A DNA stretch of 64,000 bases from Odoribacter sp. AF15-53 (GTDB taxonomy: Bacteria > Bacteroidota > Bacteroidia > Bacteroidales > Marinifilaceae): contig NZ_QUHC01000002.1 in NCBI RefSeq assembly GCF_003479425.1, forward strand, positions 755,033 to 819,032. The letters are read 5' to 3'. Below are positions 8,885 to 17,861 of the stretch, in pieces. The notes under the pieces are model-generated. The model was given only the letters and a program-made list of their open reading frames with translations. It ran no database searches and had not been told where the DNA came from. The first letter of the stretch is position 1, and the number at the start of each line of letters is the position of its first letter. Made by a program: the position numbers and the translations under genes.

Positions 8885-9992
8885 CACTCACATCCAGCCC
8901 TTTAGTCAACGATTTGACTAACTTGTACTTATTGAAAAACTCTCTCAATATCACCCGCAGAACCGTGTAACTCGGTATAGCCAAAATCATTCCCGGTATA
9001 CCCGCCAAATTTCCGGCTATCAAGATCACCAAAAAGATTTCCATGGGATGAGCATGAACGCTATTCCCGTAAATCAACGGCTGTAACACCACGTTATCAA
9101 TCAACTGGGTTATAATGAAGACGATACTCATATAGATCAACAAGGGAAACACGATCGTGTAAAAATCGACATCCACATTCGTCGCGATCCCTACCGACAA
9201 CCCGAAAGCCGCCCCGATCAAAGGCCCGATATAAGGAATTACATTCGTGATTCCCGTGATCAAACCGATCAACACGGCATTATTAAACGGAAGTCCCACG
9301 ATCGTCAGTCCCAAAATATTCAACCCCATCACGATCAGCACCTCGAAAGTTATCCCGATAAAATACCGCACCAGCAACTTTTGAATGGAATCCAACGCGT
9401 TACCGACCCCTTCCCCGTAGCGAGTCGGCACCACCGTCAGCAACATCCGGTAAAACAACTTGCTATCTTTCAAGAAGAAAAAAGCCATAAAGGTGACAGA
9501 AAACAAAGCTATAAAAATACTACTAATCGTTCCCGCCAAAGAACCGAATATATTTTGAATCTGCGTGACATCCACAACCGACTTCAAGTTCTTCACGATA
9601 TACTCCTTGATATCCTGATGCGCCTCAAGAATCCCGAAACGCTTCAATCCTTGTTCCAAATCCGCCAAAGGATCTTCGAGCTTGTTCACGATATTTGTGA
9701 TACTGATATCACTCAACGATTGAAATTCCTGACTAACCAAAGGGATCACCGAATAAAAGAAAAGCACGAACACCACCCAGATACAAATCAACGCGATTGC
9801 AGCCCGCAAACCTCCCGGTATATGATACCCTTTTATCTCCAATTTCTCCATGAGATTCATCACCGGACGTCCCAAAAAAGAGATGATCACGGCAACCAAA
9901 ATATAAGCAATAATCGAAGAAAAATACCATCCCAAAAAGCCGACAACGGCCAACACTAAACCTCCCAAACAATATTTTCCAATGTTATTCAT
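8877..9992 (-). CDS. AI-2E family permease
   Basis: The protein is highly hydrophobic, with about seven membrane segments and the conserved GLPFNNAVLIGLITGITNVIPYIGP region of the AI-2E/PerM (UPF0118) family near the middle (here residues about 235-260). Members export autoinducer-2, or exchange sodium and protons; the substrate here is unknown. I use the ATG at 9992 (371 residues), because the frame's more upstream start at 10010 is a TTG. The gene is alone and convergent with ahpF. Its last codons lie within the shared terminator stem. Confidence 0.85.
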   Translation of the reverse strand: MNNIGKYCLGGLVLAVVGFLGWYFSSIIAYILVAVIISFLGRPVMNLMEKLEIKGYHIPGGLRAAIALICIWVVFVLFFYSVIPLVSQEFQSLSDISITNIVNKLEDPLADLEQGLKRFGILEAHQDIKEYIVKNLKSVVDVTQIQNIFGSLAGTISSIFIALFSVTFMAFFFLKDSKLFYRMLLTVVPTRYGEGVGNALDSIQKLLVRYFIGITFEVLIVMGLNILGLTIVGLPFNNAVLIGLITGITNVIPYIGPLIGAAFGLSVGIATNVDVDFYTIVFPLLIYMSIVFIITQLIDNVVLQPLIYGNSVHAHPMEIFLVILIAGNLAGIPGMILAIPSYTVLRVILREFFNKYKLVKSLTKGLDVSES

Positions 9993-10168
9993 AAATTCTA
10001 TTTTATACAACCGGTTAAAAACCTACATCCCGTTTACGACGAGAAGGCCTTGACGTTACACGTTATATGAAACTTTTTTCCCCTACCAAAATTAGACAAA
10101 TAAATTTACTTTATATGCACATCAGTATTATTTATGGGAAAAAAACACCTACATTGAAAAAACATTTT

Positions 10169-10176
10169 TACCTTTG
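10169..10176 (+). promoter_or_regulatory. -7 box of the cyd operon
   Basis: TACCTTTG fits the Bacteroidota -7 consensus, about 40 bases before the DUF4492 start codon. No good -33 box was seen. Confidence 0.5.
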
Positions 10177-10215
10177 ATTACGTTCTTAAGGAATAGACAT
10201 TAAAAACTGCCGTGT

Positions 10216-10425
10216 ATGTTAAAAAAAGTTTGGGATCTCTATTATGACGGATTTAAGAATATGCCCCGCTGGGGACGTACTCTTTGGCTTATCATCATCA
10301 TTAAGCTAAGTATCATGTTTCTGGTATTCAAATTCTGGCTGATGCCGAATTTTCTCAACTCCAACTACGACAGCGCGCAAGAAAAAAGCGATCACGTTTT
10401 CAAAGAATTAACAACAAAACCTTAA
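10216..10425 (+). CDS. DUF4492 small membrane protein of the cyd operon
   Basis: The 69-residue protein has one strong membrane segment (LWLIIIIKLSIMFLVFKFWLM, about residues 23-43) with a basic, aromatic N-terminus (DLYYDGFKNMPRWGR). It matches the DUF4492 family found directly upstream of cydA in Bacteroidota. It ends four bases before cydA and is surely co-transcribed. A role as a small accessory subunit of the bd oxidase, comparable to CydX, is inference from position, size and topology. Confidence 0.88.
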   Translation: MLKKVWDLYYDGFKNMPRWGRTLWLIIIIKLSIMFLVFKFWLMPNFLNSNYDSAQEKSDHVFKELTTKP

Positions 10426-10429
10426 TGTT

Positions 10430-11992
10430 ATGCTTCTTGATCTGACAACAACCTCCCTCGTGGAGTGGTCTCGATGGCAATTCGCCATGACAGCAATTTA
10501 TCATTACATGTTTGTACCGTTAACACTCGGTTTGGCCCTGATGCTCGCCATCATGGAAACCATGTGGGTGAAAACGGGCGATCAGAGTTGGCTGAACGCC
10601 ACGAAGTTCTGGATGAAATTATTCGGCATTAACTTCGCTATCGGCGTGGCTACCGGGTTGATCCTGGAATTTCAATTCGGGACGAACTGGTCGAACTATT
10701 CCTGGTTCGTCGGGGACATTTTCGGCGCCCCGCTTGCTATCGAAGGTATCATCGCCTTCTTCCTCGAATCGACATTCGTGGCAGTCATGTTCTTCGGTTG
10801 GAACAAAGTCGGTAAACGCTTCCACCTCGTATCCACCTGGATGGTATTCGTCGGGGCAAACATTTCCGCTCTCTGGATTCTGGTAGCTAACGCCTGGATG
10901 CAAAACCCCGTGGGCATGGAATTCAACCCGCTGACTGCAAGAAATGAAATGGACAACTTCTGGGCGATCCTCTTCTCCCCCACGGCAATCAGTAAATTCA
11001 CGCATACCGTGACTTCCGCTTACACGCTCTCCGCTTGTTTCGTCGTAGGAGTCAGCTCTTGGTTCATCCTGAAAAAAAGGAATCTCGAATTCGCCCGCAA
11101 AAGCATCATGCTAGCCTCAGTCTTCGGGTTGATCAGTATCATACTCACCATCTACACGGGAGACAGCAGCGCACAAGATGTCACCAAGACCCAACCGATG
11201 AAATTCGCGGCCATGGAAGGCTTGAACGAAGGCGGTCACGGGGCGTCGTTCACCGTGATCGGGCTACCCGTGAGCGACCCGTCGCTACCGACCGACAAGA
11301 TGAAAAAAATGGAATACGCCATTCATATACCCAAAATGCTTTCTTTCCTCGGATATCATGATTTCAACGCTTATATCCCAGGCATTCAAAACATTCTGGA
11401 CGGCTACACGTCACAAGCCGGCGTAACCTACCCCTCGCTGGAACAACGCATGGCCAACGGGCGCACGGCAATCGAGGCATTGAAAACATACAAACAAGCC
11501 GTGAAAGACGGGGATCAAACCGTTGCCGATAGCACGTTGCAAGTATTCAAGACAAACTATTCCGATTTTGGATACGGGTATTTATCCTCCCCGTATGACG
11601 CGATTCCTCATGTCCCGCTGGTATTCTATAGTTTCCGGATCATGGTCGGGTTAGGCATGCTATTCGTACTCTTGTTCATCCTCTCCCTGTGGTACGCGAA
11701 GAAAAGGAAATTCGAGAAATTTAAACTGATCCCTTACCTGGCCTTGGTTTGTGTCCCTCTCGCTTACGTGGCTTCCCAATGCGGCTGGATCGTGGCCGAA
11801 GTTGGCCGCCAACCTTGGGTGGTACAAGACCTGATGCCCACGAATGTCGCCGTCACGAAGATTGCTTCCAACTGGGTTATCACCACGTTCTGGATGTTCG
11901 CCGTGCTTTTCACCATCCTGTTGATCGCCGAGCTGAAAATCATGTTCACCCAGATCAAGAAAGGACCGGAACAATTGAAAATGGAGAATTAA
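10430..11992 (+). CDS. cydA: Cytochrome bd quinol oxidase subunit I
   Basis: The 520-residue membrane protein starts LVEWSRWQFAMTAIYHYMFVPLTLGL, with the heme ligand His in TAIYHYMF. It carries the quinol-oxidase loop motifs, including VGRQPWVVQDLMPT near residues 462-475. CydA binds hemes b558, b595 and d, oxidises quinol and reduces oxygen with high affinity in the cytoplasmic membrane. In an anaerobic gut bacterium this serves oxygen scavenging and nanaerobic respiration. It follows the DUF4492 gene and precedes cydB with a 140-base gap that holds an inverted repeat. Confidence 0.97.
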   Translation: MLLDLTTTSLVEWSRWQFAMTAIYHYMFVPLTLGLALMLAIMETMWVKTGDQSWLNATKFWMKLFGINFAIGVATGLILEFQFGTNWSNYSWFVGDIFGAPLAIEGIIAFFLESTFVAVMFFGWNKVGKRFHLVSTWMVFVGANISALWILVANAWMQNPVGMEFNPLTARNEMDNFWAILFSPTAISKFTHTVTSAYTLSACFVVGVSSWFILKKRNLEFARKSIMLASVFGLISIILTIYTGDSSAQDVTKTQPMKFAAMEGLNEGGHGASFTVIGLPVSDPSLPTDKMKKMEYAIHIPKMLSFLGYHDFNAYIPGIQNILDGYTSQAGVTYPSLEQRMANGRTAIEALKTYKQAVKDGDQTVADSTLQVFKTNYSDFGYGYLSSPYDAIPHVPLVFYSFRIMVGLGMLFVLLFILSLWYAKKRKFEKFKLIPYLALVCVPLAYVASQCGWIVAEVGRQPWVVQDLMPTNVAVTKIASNWVITTFWMFAVLFTILLIAELKIMFTQIKKGPEQLKMEN

Positions 11993-12017
11993 AGGATTCT
12001 GTGATTGCCGATTCAAT

Positions 12018-12071
12018 GATTAAGTGATTATTAAAAAAGCGAGAGAACAGTGCGACCGGAATCACTTAATC
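12018..12071. repeat. 12-bp perfect inverted repeat between cydA and cydB
   Basis: GATTAAGTGATT (12018-12029) pairs with AATCACTTAATC (12060-12071). Flanking words (GATTGCCGATT, CGGAAATCATCG) extend the pairing imperfectly. No T-run follows. Confidence 0.75.
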
Positions 12072-12132
12072 GGAAATCATCGCATCACAAATCAATAGTA
12101 TCTAAAATCATAAATTTAAAATTAAAAGGGTT

Positions 12133-13245
12133 ATGGAATTTCTTCAACATTACTGGTGGATATTAATATCACTACTTGGCGGATTACTGGTATTCCTGTT
12201 ATTCGTGCAAGGAGGACAAACACTACTATATACCATTGCCAAAACCGAGGATGAGCGCAATTTACTCGTCAACAGCTTGGGACGTAAATGGGAATTTACA
12301 TTTACCACATTGGTGGTTTTCGGGGGAGCATTCTTTGCCAGTTTCCCGCTATTCTATTCAACCAGCTTCGGGGGAGCCTATCTCGCCTGGATGGTAGTCT
12401 TGTTTTGCTTCGTGATGCAGGCCGTTTCCTACGAGTATCGCCGGAAAGCAGGAAACCTGCTCGGGGAAAAGACCTATAACGTATTTTTAATCATCAACGG
12501 GGTGGTCGGGACCATTTGCATCGGGGCCGTGGTCGGATCATTCTTCACGGGTAACCCCTTCAAACTGGGAGAAATGAACGATGTCACGTGGATGAGTCCA
12601 TGGAGAGGAATCGAAGTGCTGTTCAACATCGCCAACCTCTGCCTCGGTTTTGCCATTTTCTTCCTGGCACGTACCCTTGCCTCTCTCTATTTCATGAATA
12701 ATATCAAACACGATGTTATTTACGAACGAAGCCAAAAGCAAGTATTGTACAACGCTGTCCCGTTCGTGGTTCTTTTACTTGTATTCCTGACAATTATCCT
12801 GCTGAGCAACGGTTACGCCATCATGGAAGACGGCAGCATCCAACTGGTCAAATACAAATATTTCTACAACCTGCTGGAAATGCCCATCAACACGATCATC
12901 TTGTTAATCGGGGTCGTTGGCGTCCTGTTCGGGATCATCAAATCCATCATCAAACCGCATTGGAGAAAAGGAATCTGGTTTTCCGGTACGGGTATCGTCC
13001 TTGCAGTCATTGCCCTATTCATCGTCGCGGGTTTCAACAACACGGCATTCTACCCCTCGTATACCGATCTCGATTCTTCACTCACGATCTATAACGCATC
13101 GTCTTCCCTCTACACGTTAAAAACAATGGCTTATGTATCGTTAGTATCCCCCATCGTGTTTGCTTACATGTTCTACGCCTGGCGGGCTCTAAACAAAAAA
13201 CAGATAGACATACAGGACGTGAAAGATGATCACCACGCTTACTAA
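12133..13245 (+). CDS. cydB: Cytochrome bd quinol oxidase subunit II
   Basis: The 370-residue protein has about nine membrane segments and the CydB features GGQTLLYTIA near the N-terminus (residues 27-36), GRKWEFTFTTLVVFGGAFFASFPLFYS and RGIEVLFN. CydB is the structural partner of CydA in the bd oxidase. Length is normal. It closes the DUF4492-cydA-cydB operon and is followed by a 34-base near-palindrome with a T-rich tail. Confidence 0.95.
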   Translation: MEFLQHYWWILISLLGGLLVFLLFVQGGQTLLYTIAKTEDERNLLVNSLGRKWEFTFTTLVVFGGAFFASFPLFYSTSFGGAYLAWMVVLFCFVMQAVSYEYRRKAGNLLGEKTYNVFLIINGVVGTICIGAVVGSFFTGNPFKLGEMNDVTWMSPWRGIEVLFNIANLCLGFAIFFLARTLASLYFMNNIKHDVIYERSQKQVLYNAVPFVVLLLVFLTIILLSNGYAIMEDGSIQLVKYKYFYNLLEMPINTIILLIGVVGVLFGIIKSIIKPHWRKGIWFSGTGIVLAVIALFIVAGFNNTAFYPSYTDLDSSLTIYNASSSLYTLKTMAYVSLVSPIVFAYMFYAWRALNKKQIDIQDVKDDHHAY

Positions 13246-13246
13246 A

Positions 13247-13435
13247 GGTTGCCTGCGGCAAGTTACAAGTTTACAGGTTACAAGTTCATAAAACAACATA
13301 AGCAAACCTGTAACCCGCAAACCACTAAATCAACAACTCTCTCCGTAAAAAACACCTAAATAAGAAAGTTTCATGTGTACATGAAACTTTCTTATTTTTA
13401 CAAACCTGTAACCTGCAACTTGTAAACCTGTAACT
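13247..13435. repeat. GTTACAAGTT/AACCTGTAAC word repeats
   Basis: The stretch after cydB carries ACAAGTTTACAGGTTACAAG (13265 onward) and, in the opposite sense, AACCTGTAACCTGCAACTTG (13404 onward), so the two blocks can pair over the terminator between them. The same words recur at 16969-17050. Confidence 0.7.
13361..13400 (+). terminator. Terminator of cydB
   Basis: A 16-bp stem (13361-13376 with 13379-13394; core AAGAAAGTTTCATG) with a minimal loop, followed by TTTTTA. Confidence 0.8.
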
Positions 13436-13460
13436 AAAAAAGGCTGTTCAAGCCTTTTTT
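13436..13460 (-). terminator. Terminator of the PurF-like gene
   Basis: A 10-bp stem AAAAAAGGCT/AGCCTTTTTT with loop GTTCA. The A-run on the plus strand gives the U-run for the minus-strand transcript; the stem overlaps the stop codon at 13459-13461. It could also work on the plus strand. Confidence 0.75.
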
Positions 13461-14874
13461 ACATATAGGACGAATTATCCCAACAATGCGTACAAAGATC
13501 TTCTTTCGGTAACCCGATCGCTTTCACGATATCTTCCAGACGTTGGAATTTCAATGAATCAAGCTGTAAGTGTTGGGCCATTACCTCCAACATCTTCTTA
13601 TACTTCTCCGAGTCGGGATCGGTATAAGGTTTCAAAATCTCTTCCGTCAAATCGGACGTACCTTCCAAATCCCGGATCACTCGACGAGTAAAAAGGTCAA
13701 AATTAGAACGAGAAGAAGAGAAATTCAAAAACACGCAAGGATACACCAACGGGGGACAAGCGATACGCATGTGAACCTCCTTCACGCCACACTCTCTCAA
13801 CTTCACCACGTTATCCTTCAACTGAGTTCCCCGAACGATAGAATCGTCCAGGAATAATATCTTCGCATCCCTCGTGAACGCCTCGTTAGGCAACAATTTC
13901 ATCTTGGCGACCAAATCACGCATAGACTGATTTTGCGGCATGAAACTACGCGGCCACGTGGGCGTGTATTTCACGAAAGGCCGTTTATACGGGATATGGC
14001 GGGCATTAGAATAACCGATAGCATGTCCCACGCCCGAATCGGGAATCCCCGCGGCGTAATCCACCTCCACGTCATCCTGCGCGGCAATGGCCGCCCCACA
14101 ACGATAACGGGCATCCTCCACGTTTATCCCCTCGTAATAAGAGGACGGATAACCGTAATACACCCACAAGAAAGAACATATCTGCTTTTTACATCCCGGT
14201 TCCGTGATCCGCGTGATCCCGTCACGCGTGATATGAAGAGCCTCCCGCGGCCCCAGATCACGCACGATAGAATACCCCAGATTCGTGAAAGACGAACTTT
14301 CACTGGCGACCACGTACCCGAATTCATTTTTCCCCAACACGATTGGCGTTCTGCCATATTTATCACGGGCGGCATAAATCCCGGTCTCCGTCAGTACCAG
14401 AAAAGAACACGAGCCCTTGACAGTATTATACACGTTTTCGATCCCCTCTCTAAAAGTATTACCGGAATTTATCAACATGGCAACCGCTTCCGTCGGGTTC
14501 ACGGTAGAACTGGACAACTCGGCAAAATGTTTCCGCTCTTCCAAGAAACGTTCCACGATCTCGTCCAGATTATCCAAGCGTCCCACGACCACAACCGAAA
14601 ACCGTCCCAGATGCGAGGTCACCGTGATCGGCTGCGATTCCATATCGCTGATAATTCCGATTCCTAAAGTAGACCCCGAAAACTTATCCAATTCCGGCTC
14701 GAACTTATTCCGGAAATAAGCACTCTCCAAACTATGGATCGAACGATTAAAATCCACCCCGTTATAAAAAGCCATTCCCGCACGCTTCGTTCCTAAATGA
14801 GAATGGTAGTCCGTCCCGTAAAACACATCCGCAACACAATCTCGACGAGATACACAGCCAAAAAATCCGCTCAT
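13459..14874 (-). CDS. PurF-like phosphoribosyltransferase with inactive glutaminase domain
   Basis: The 471-residue protein has the amidophosphoribosyltransferase layout: N-terminal Ntn domain, then a type I phosphoribosyltransferase domain with an intact PRPP loop ILFLDDSIVRGTQLKD at 339-354. PurF needs Cys as the first mature residue. Here the N-terminus is MSGFFGC, with Ser where Cys should be. The arginine of the GHxRYST motif is replaced (GIGIISD, residues 71-77), and the HNG oxyanion motif is VVG. Glutamine hydrolysis should be lost; ammonia use or another role is inference. A paralogue of this kind is known in Bacteroidota beside a true PurF. It is downstream of sulP by 19 bases, in the same direction. 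Confidence 0.8.
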   Translation of the reverse strand: MSGFFGCVSRRDCVADVFYGTDYHSHLGTKRAGMAFYNGVDFNRSIHSLESAYFRNKFEPELDKFSGSTLGIGIISDMESQPITVTSHLGRFSVVVVGRLDNLDEIVERFLEERKHFAELSSSTVNPTEAVAMLINSGNTFREGIENVYNTVKGSCSFLVLTETGIYAARDKYGRTPIVLGKNEFGYVVASESSSFTNLGYSIVRDLGPREALHITRDGITRITEPGCKKQICSFLWVYYGYPSSYYEGINVEDARYRCGAAIAAQDDVEVDYAAGIPDSGVGHAIGYSNARHIPYKRPFVKYTPTWPRSFMPQNQSMRDLVAKMKLLPNEAFTRDAKILFLDDSIVRGTQLKDNVVKLRECGVKEVHMRIACPPLVYPCVFLNFSSSRSNFDLFTRRVIRDLEGTSDLTEEILKPYTDPDSEKYKKMLEVMAQHLQLDSLKFQRLEDIVKAIGLPKEDLCTHCWDNSSYM

Positions 14875-14893
14875 ACTTTCAAAATCTTTTTAG

Positions 14894-16546
14894 TTACTTC
14901 TTTTCAATCATCTCCTTCGCGGCCTGCAAAGCCATATCGAATTTCGGGTAGATATTCTCAACCCCGACAAGGTCTCCGATCCCACCTTTCAACAAATCTT
15001 TCTTCACCGCCTCGTTCACTCCCGACAACACGATTCGAGTATTCTCATTGGTCAACTGAAGCACCGTCTCTTTCAGATTTTTCAAAGCGGTAGAATCCAC
15101 GAATGGTACATGCCGCATGCGGATGATCAACACGTCATAATTCACGCCCAAGTTACGAATTGTTTCGCAATATGTCTTTGCCGACCCGAAGAAAAATGGC
15201 CCGCTAATCTCGTATATCCCCAATCCTTTCGGCAAATCCTTGTAGTTTTCAATAATATCCTGATCCAGATTCGTTTTACCGATAATCTCTTTCGGGGCGT
15301 TATCCGCCATACGCTTCATGAACAACAAAGCCGCCAAAACCACCCCGATCTCGATAGCCACCGTCAAATCGACCAGCACCGTCAAGAAGAACGTCACGAG
15401 CAGGATCACGATATCAAACACCGAAGCCCGCAGAATAGAACGGAAAGAACGCCATTCACTCATATTATAGGAAACCACAATCAAAATCCCGGCCAGACAA
15501 GACATCGGGATCAACGAAGCCCATTTCCCGAAAAACAACATGATCAACAGCAACACCACGGCATGCGTTATTCCCGCTATCGGGGTACGTCCCCCGTTCT
15601 TCACGTTGGTTGCCGTACGGGCAATCGCTCCCGTGGCCGGGATACCCCCGAACAAAGGAGAGGCTATATTAGCGATACCCTGCGCTATAAGCTCCGTGTT
15701 CGAACGATGATGCCCGCTGATCATACCGTCAGCCACCACCGCCGACAGCAACGACTCGATAGAGCCCAATATAGCAATCGTCAAGGCCGGTTGCAAATAA
15801 TAAGACAAATTTCCCCAATCCATCGTCGGGATAACAGGTGTAAAATTACACTGGATTTCTCCGAACAACGATCCGATAGTAGTTACCGAATTCTCCGGCA
15901 GAAGCATCACGAGAGGAGTGATAACCAGTATCGCCACGAAAGAACCCGGAACCCGAGTCGTGATTTTCGGCATATACACCGTGATCAGTATCGTCACGAT
16001 CGTGATCCCCACGGCATACCAGTTCACCGTGTTAATATGGCTGAAATAAGCCCCCCATTTCCCGATAAAACTACTCGGAACCTCCGCGATCGTCAATCCC
16101 AACGCGTTGGATATCTGCGTCGAGAAAATTACCAGTGCGATTCCCGAAGTAAACCCGACAATCAACGGATGCGGGATAAACTTCAATAACGTACCCAACC
16201 GCAACAAACCAAACCCGATCATAATCACCCCGGCCAGAATCGTGGCTATAATCATACCGTCGATCCCGTACTCGTGAATAATCCCGTACACGATAACAAT
16301 GAAAGCACCCGTGGGTCCACCAATCTGCACGCGGCTACCACCCAAGAATGAAATCAAAAAACCGGCCACGATAGCCGTAATAATACCTTTCTCCGGAGAA
16401 ACCCCCGAAGCCACAGCAAAGGCAATTGCCAGCGGAATCGCGACAATTCCCACAACGATCCCGGCAAGAATATCCTTTGACAAATTCTTCTTCACGGAAC
16501 CATCCTTAATTAACCCGAACAGTTTCGGACTGAACACCTTTTCCAT
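14894..16546 (-). CDS. SulP family anion transporter with STAS domain
   Basis: The 550-residue protein has the SulP fold: hydrophobic core of 12-14 membrane segments with the conserved LLKFIPHPLIVGFTSGIAL and GGIPATGAIARTATNVKNGGRTPIAGI segments, then a cytoplasmic STAS domain from about residue 430 with RMRHVPFVDSTALKNL. Family members carry sulfate, bicarbonate or dicarboxylates with sodium or protons; the ion here is not known. It heads a likely two-gene unit with the PurF-like gene and has its own promoter. Confidence 0.92.
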   Translation of the reverse strand: MEKVFSPKLFGLIKDGSVKKNLSKDILAGIVVGIVAIPLAIAFAVASGVSPEKGIITAIVAGFLISFLGGSRVQIGGPTGAFIVIVYGIIHEYGIDGMIIATILAGVIMIGFGLLRLGTLLKFIPHPLIVGFTSGIALVIFSTQISNALGLTIAEVPSSFIGKWGAYFSHINTVNWYAVGITIVTILITVYMPKITTRVPGSFVAILVITPLVMLLPENSVTTIGSLFGEIQCNFTPVIPTMDWGNLSYYLQPALTIAILGSIESLLSAVVADGMISGHHRSNTELIAQGIANIASPLFGGIPATGAIARTATNVKNGGRTPIAGITHAVVLLLIMLFFGKWASLIPMSCLAGILIVVSYNMSEWRSFRSILRASVFDIVILLVTFFLTVLVDLTVAIEIGVVLAALLFMKRMADNAPKEIIGKTNLDQDIIENYKDLPKGLGIYEISGPFFFGSAKTYCETIRNLGVNYDVLIIRMRHVPFVDSTALKNLKETVLQLTNENTRIVLSGVNEAVKKDLLKGGIGDLVGVENIYPKFDMALQAAKEMIEKK

Positions 16547-16573
16547 AATATTACCCTGTTAAAAAACAAGGCG

Positions 16574-16606
16574 CAAAGGTAGTTCTTTATTTCAAATTTA
16601 ACCAAT
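16574..16606 (-). promoter_or_regulatory. Promoter of the SulP gene
   Basis: The minus strand has TACCTTTG (16581 to 16574) and a TTG-type -33 box near 16603-16606, about 20 bp upstream. The start codon is 28 bases downstream. It touches the stop codon of the thioredoxin gene. Confidence 0.6.
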
Positions 16607-16960
16607 CTAAATATTAAAAACCTGATTAAAGAATTGTTTCAACTCCCCCTTGGATACCGCCCCGCATCCAACCTGCGGCTGTCCCTCCACGGGAACAAAC
16701 AACAAGGTTGGGATACTTCGTACGTTGAAAGCCTTCACCAAATCCTTCTCCATATCGCTATCCACCTTGTAAATATCAACTTTCCCCTCGTACTCCCGTT
16801 GCAACTCCTCAAGAATCGGGGCTATGGTCTTACATGGGACACACCAGTGCGTGTAGAAATCTATCAATACCGGACGCTCCCCCTCGAATCTATACATCCT
16901 GTTATTCTGGTAGTCAAACACTTTCTGTTTAAAACTATCCTTGGTCAAATGCTCGATCAT
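16607..16960 (-). CDS. Thioredoxin
   Basis: The 117-residue protein has a thioredoxin fold with the active site WCVPC (Cys 40 and Cys 43) and the cis-proline loop VRSIPTLLF. It lacks a signal peptide, so it acts in the cytoplasm as a disulfide reductase. The active site is CVPC rather than the common CGPC, which should shift its redox potential. It lies upstream of sulP in the same direction but sulP has its own promoter. Confidence 0.9.
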   Translation of the reverse strand: MIEHLTKDSFKQKVFDYQNNRMYRFEGERPVLIDFYTHWCVPCKTIAPILEELQREYEGKVDIYKVDSDMEKDLVKAFNVRSIPTLLFVPVEGQPQVGCGAVSKGELKQFFNQVFNI

Positions 16961-16968
16961 ATAAAAAA

Positions 16969-17050
16969 TAGTTACAGGTTACAAGTTGACAGGTTACAAG
17001 TTAGCTGCCCTCTCCACAAACTTACTTGTGTGCAACTTGTAACCTGCAAC
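16969..17050. repeat. GTTACAGG/ACAAGTT repeats with 12-bp inverted repeat
   Basis: GTTACAGGTTACAAGTTGAC and AGGTTACAAGTT (16991-17002) face AACTTGTAACCT (17034-17045), a perfect 12-bp inverted repeat. The words are the same as those flanking the cydB terminator. Confidence 0.75.
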
Positions 17051-17296
17051 ATATAAACATACGAAGATTTCCCAAATGAGTTACATTTCATATTATTTCC
17101 CCGCAAACGCATCAAACACTTTTATCCCAGTTCATAAAGTTGAACTTCCGGTTTCAGATCACGAGTCCTTCGGATAAGCTTTATCGGCAACTTGGCTGCC
17201 GTGGACGAAGCGCCCGCTAAGGTCCATTGACTTTATAGACTTTATAAACCTTTGACTAAAATCGCACCCGGAGAGCCATTATTGCATTTTTTATCG

Positions 17297-17304
17297 TACC
17301 TTTG
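17297..17304 (+). promoter_or_regulatory. -7 box of yccF
   Basis: TACCTTTG, 22 bases before the ATG at 17327. No clear -33 box was seen. Confidence 0.5.
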
Positions 17305-17326
17305 AAAGAATCCATTCACTTAATAC

Positions 17327-17704
17327 ATGAAGTACATGAAAATTTTAGGAAATATCATCTGGGTCGTATTTGGTGGGCTCTTCGTGGCAATCGAATATTT
17401 CGTATCTAGTGTCGGATTATTCGTCACGATCATCGGAATCCCGTTCGGGTTACAAACTTTCAAGTTAGGAATTCTCGCCCTGTGGCCCTTCGGTAGTAAA
17501 GTAGTCGATATTCCCCAAAGCAATGGTTGCCTGTCCTTCCTGATGAACATCATCTGGTTCTTCATCGGGGGAATCTGGATATTCCTGTCACACATCGGGT
17601 TCGGGATACTATTCTGCATCACGATCATCGGGATCCCCTTCGGGCTACAACATTTCAAACTCGCCCGACTGGCCCTTACCCCATTCGGTCACGACATAGA
17701 ATAA
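17327..17704 (+). CDS. yccF: YccF domain inner membrane protein
   Basis: The 125-residue protein is two similar YccF units. Each has a hydrophobic NIIW segment followed by TIIGIPFGLQxFKL and a short xALxPFG ending (about residues 9-58 and 70-123). This tandem arrangement is normal for the family. The function is unknown; it is an inner membrane protein. The ATG at 17336 is an alternative start. It is monocistronic. Confidence 0.9.
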   Translation: MKYMKILGNIIWVVFGGLFVAIEYFVSSVGLFVTIIGIPFGLQTFKLGILALWPFGSKVVDIPQSNGCLSFLMNIIWFFIGGIWIFLSHIGFGILFCITIIGIPFGLQHFKLARLALTPFGHDIE

Positions 17705-17861
17705 GAAAAGCAGGCCCCATCCCTAAGGCCCGCTCATCTAAAAGCTTGAAACAAAATCCAAAGCTCAAACTAAAAATTCAGTAACTTACATGATCTCGTG
17801 TTTTATCACGCCATCAAAATTTCTAAAATGCCAGAATCGTCAATCTAGAATTCATAGATTC

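Larger units (their letters stand above)
16961..17326. other. Noncoding stretch with word repeats
   Basis: These 366 bases hold the GTTACAAGTT repeats (16969-17050), a 9-bp GACTTTATA direct repeat around 17229-17250, and the yccF -7 box. No gene is visible. Confidence 0.6.

Noticed and set aside
13933..14667. A 244-codon plus-strand frame
   Set aside because: Antisense to the PurF-like gene; low-complexity Arg/His composition.
15110..16189. A 359-codon frame on the plus strand
   Set aside because: It is wholly antisense to the SulP transporter and rich in Arg, His and Gln, as expected of the complement of a membrane protein gene. No start signal or domain.
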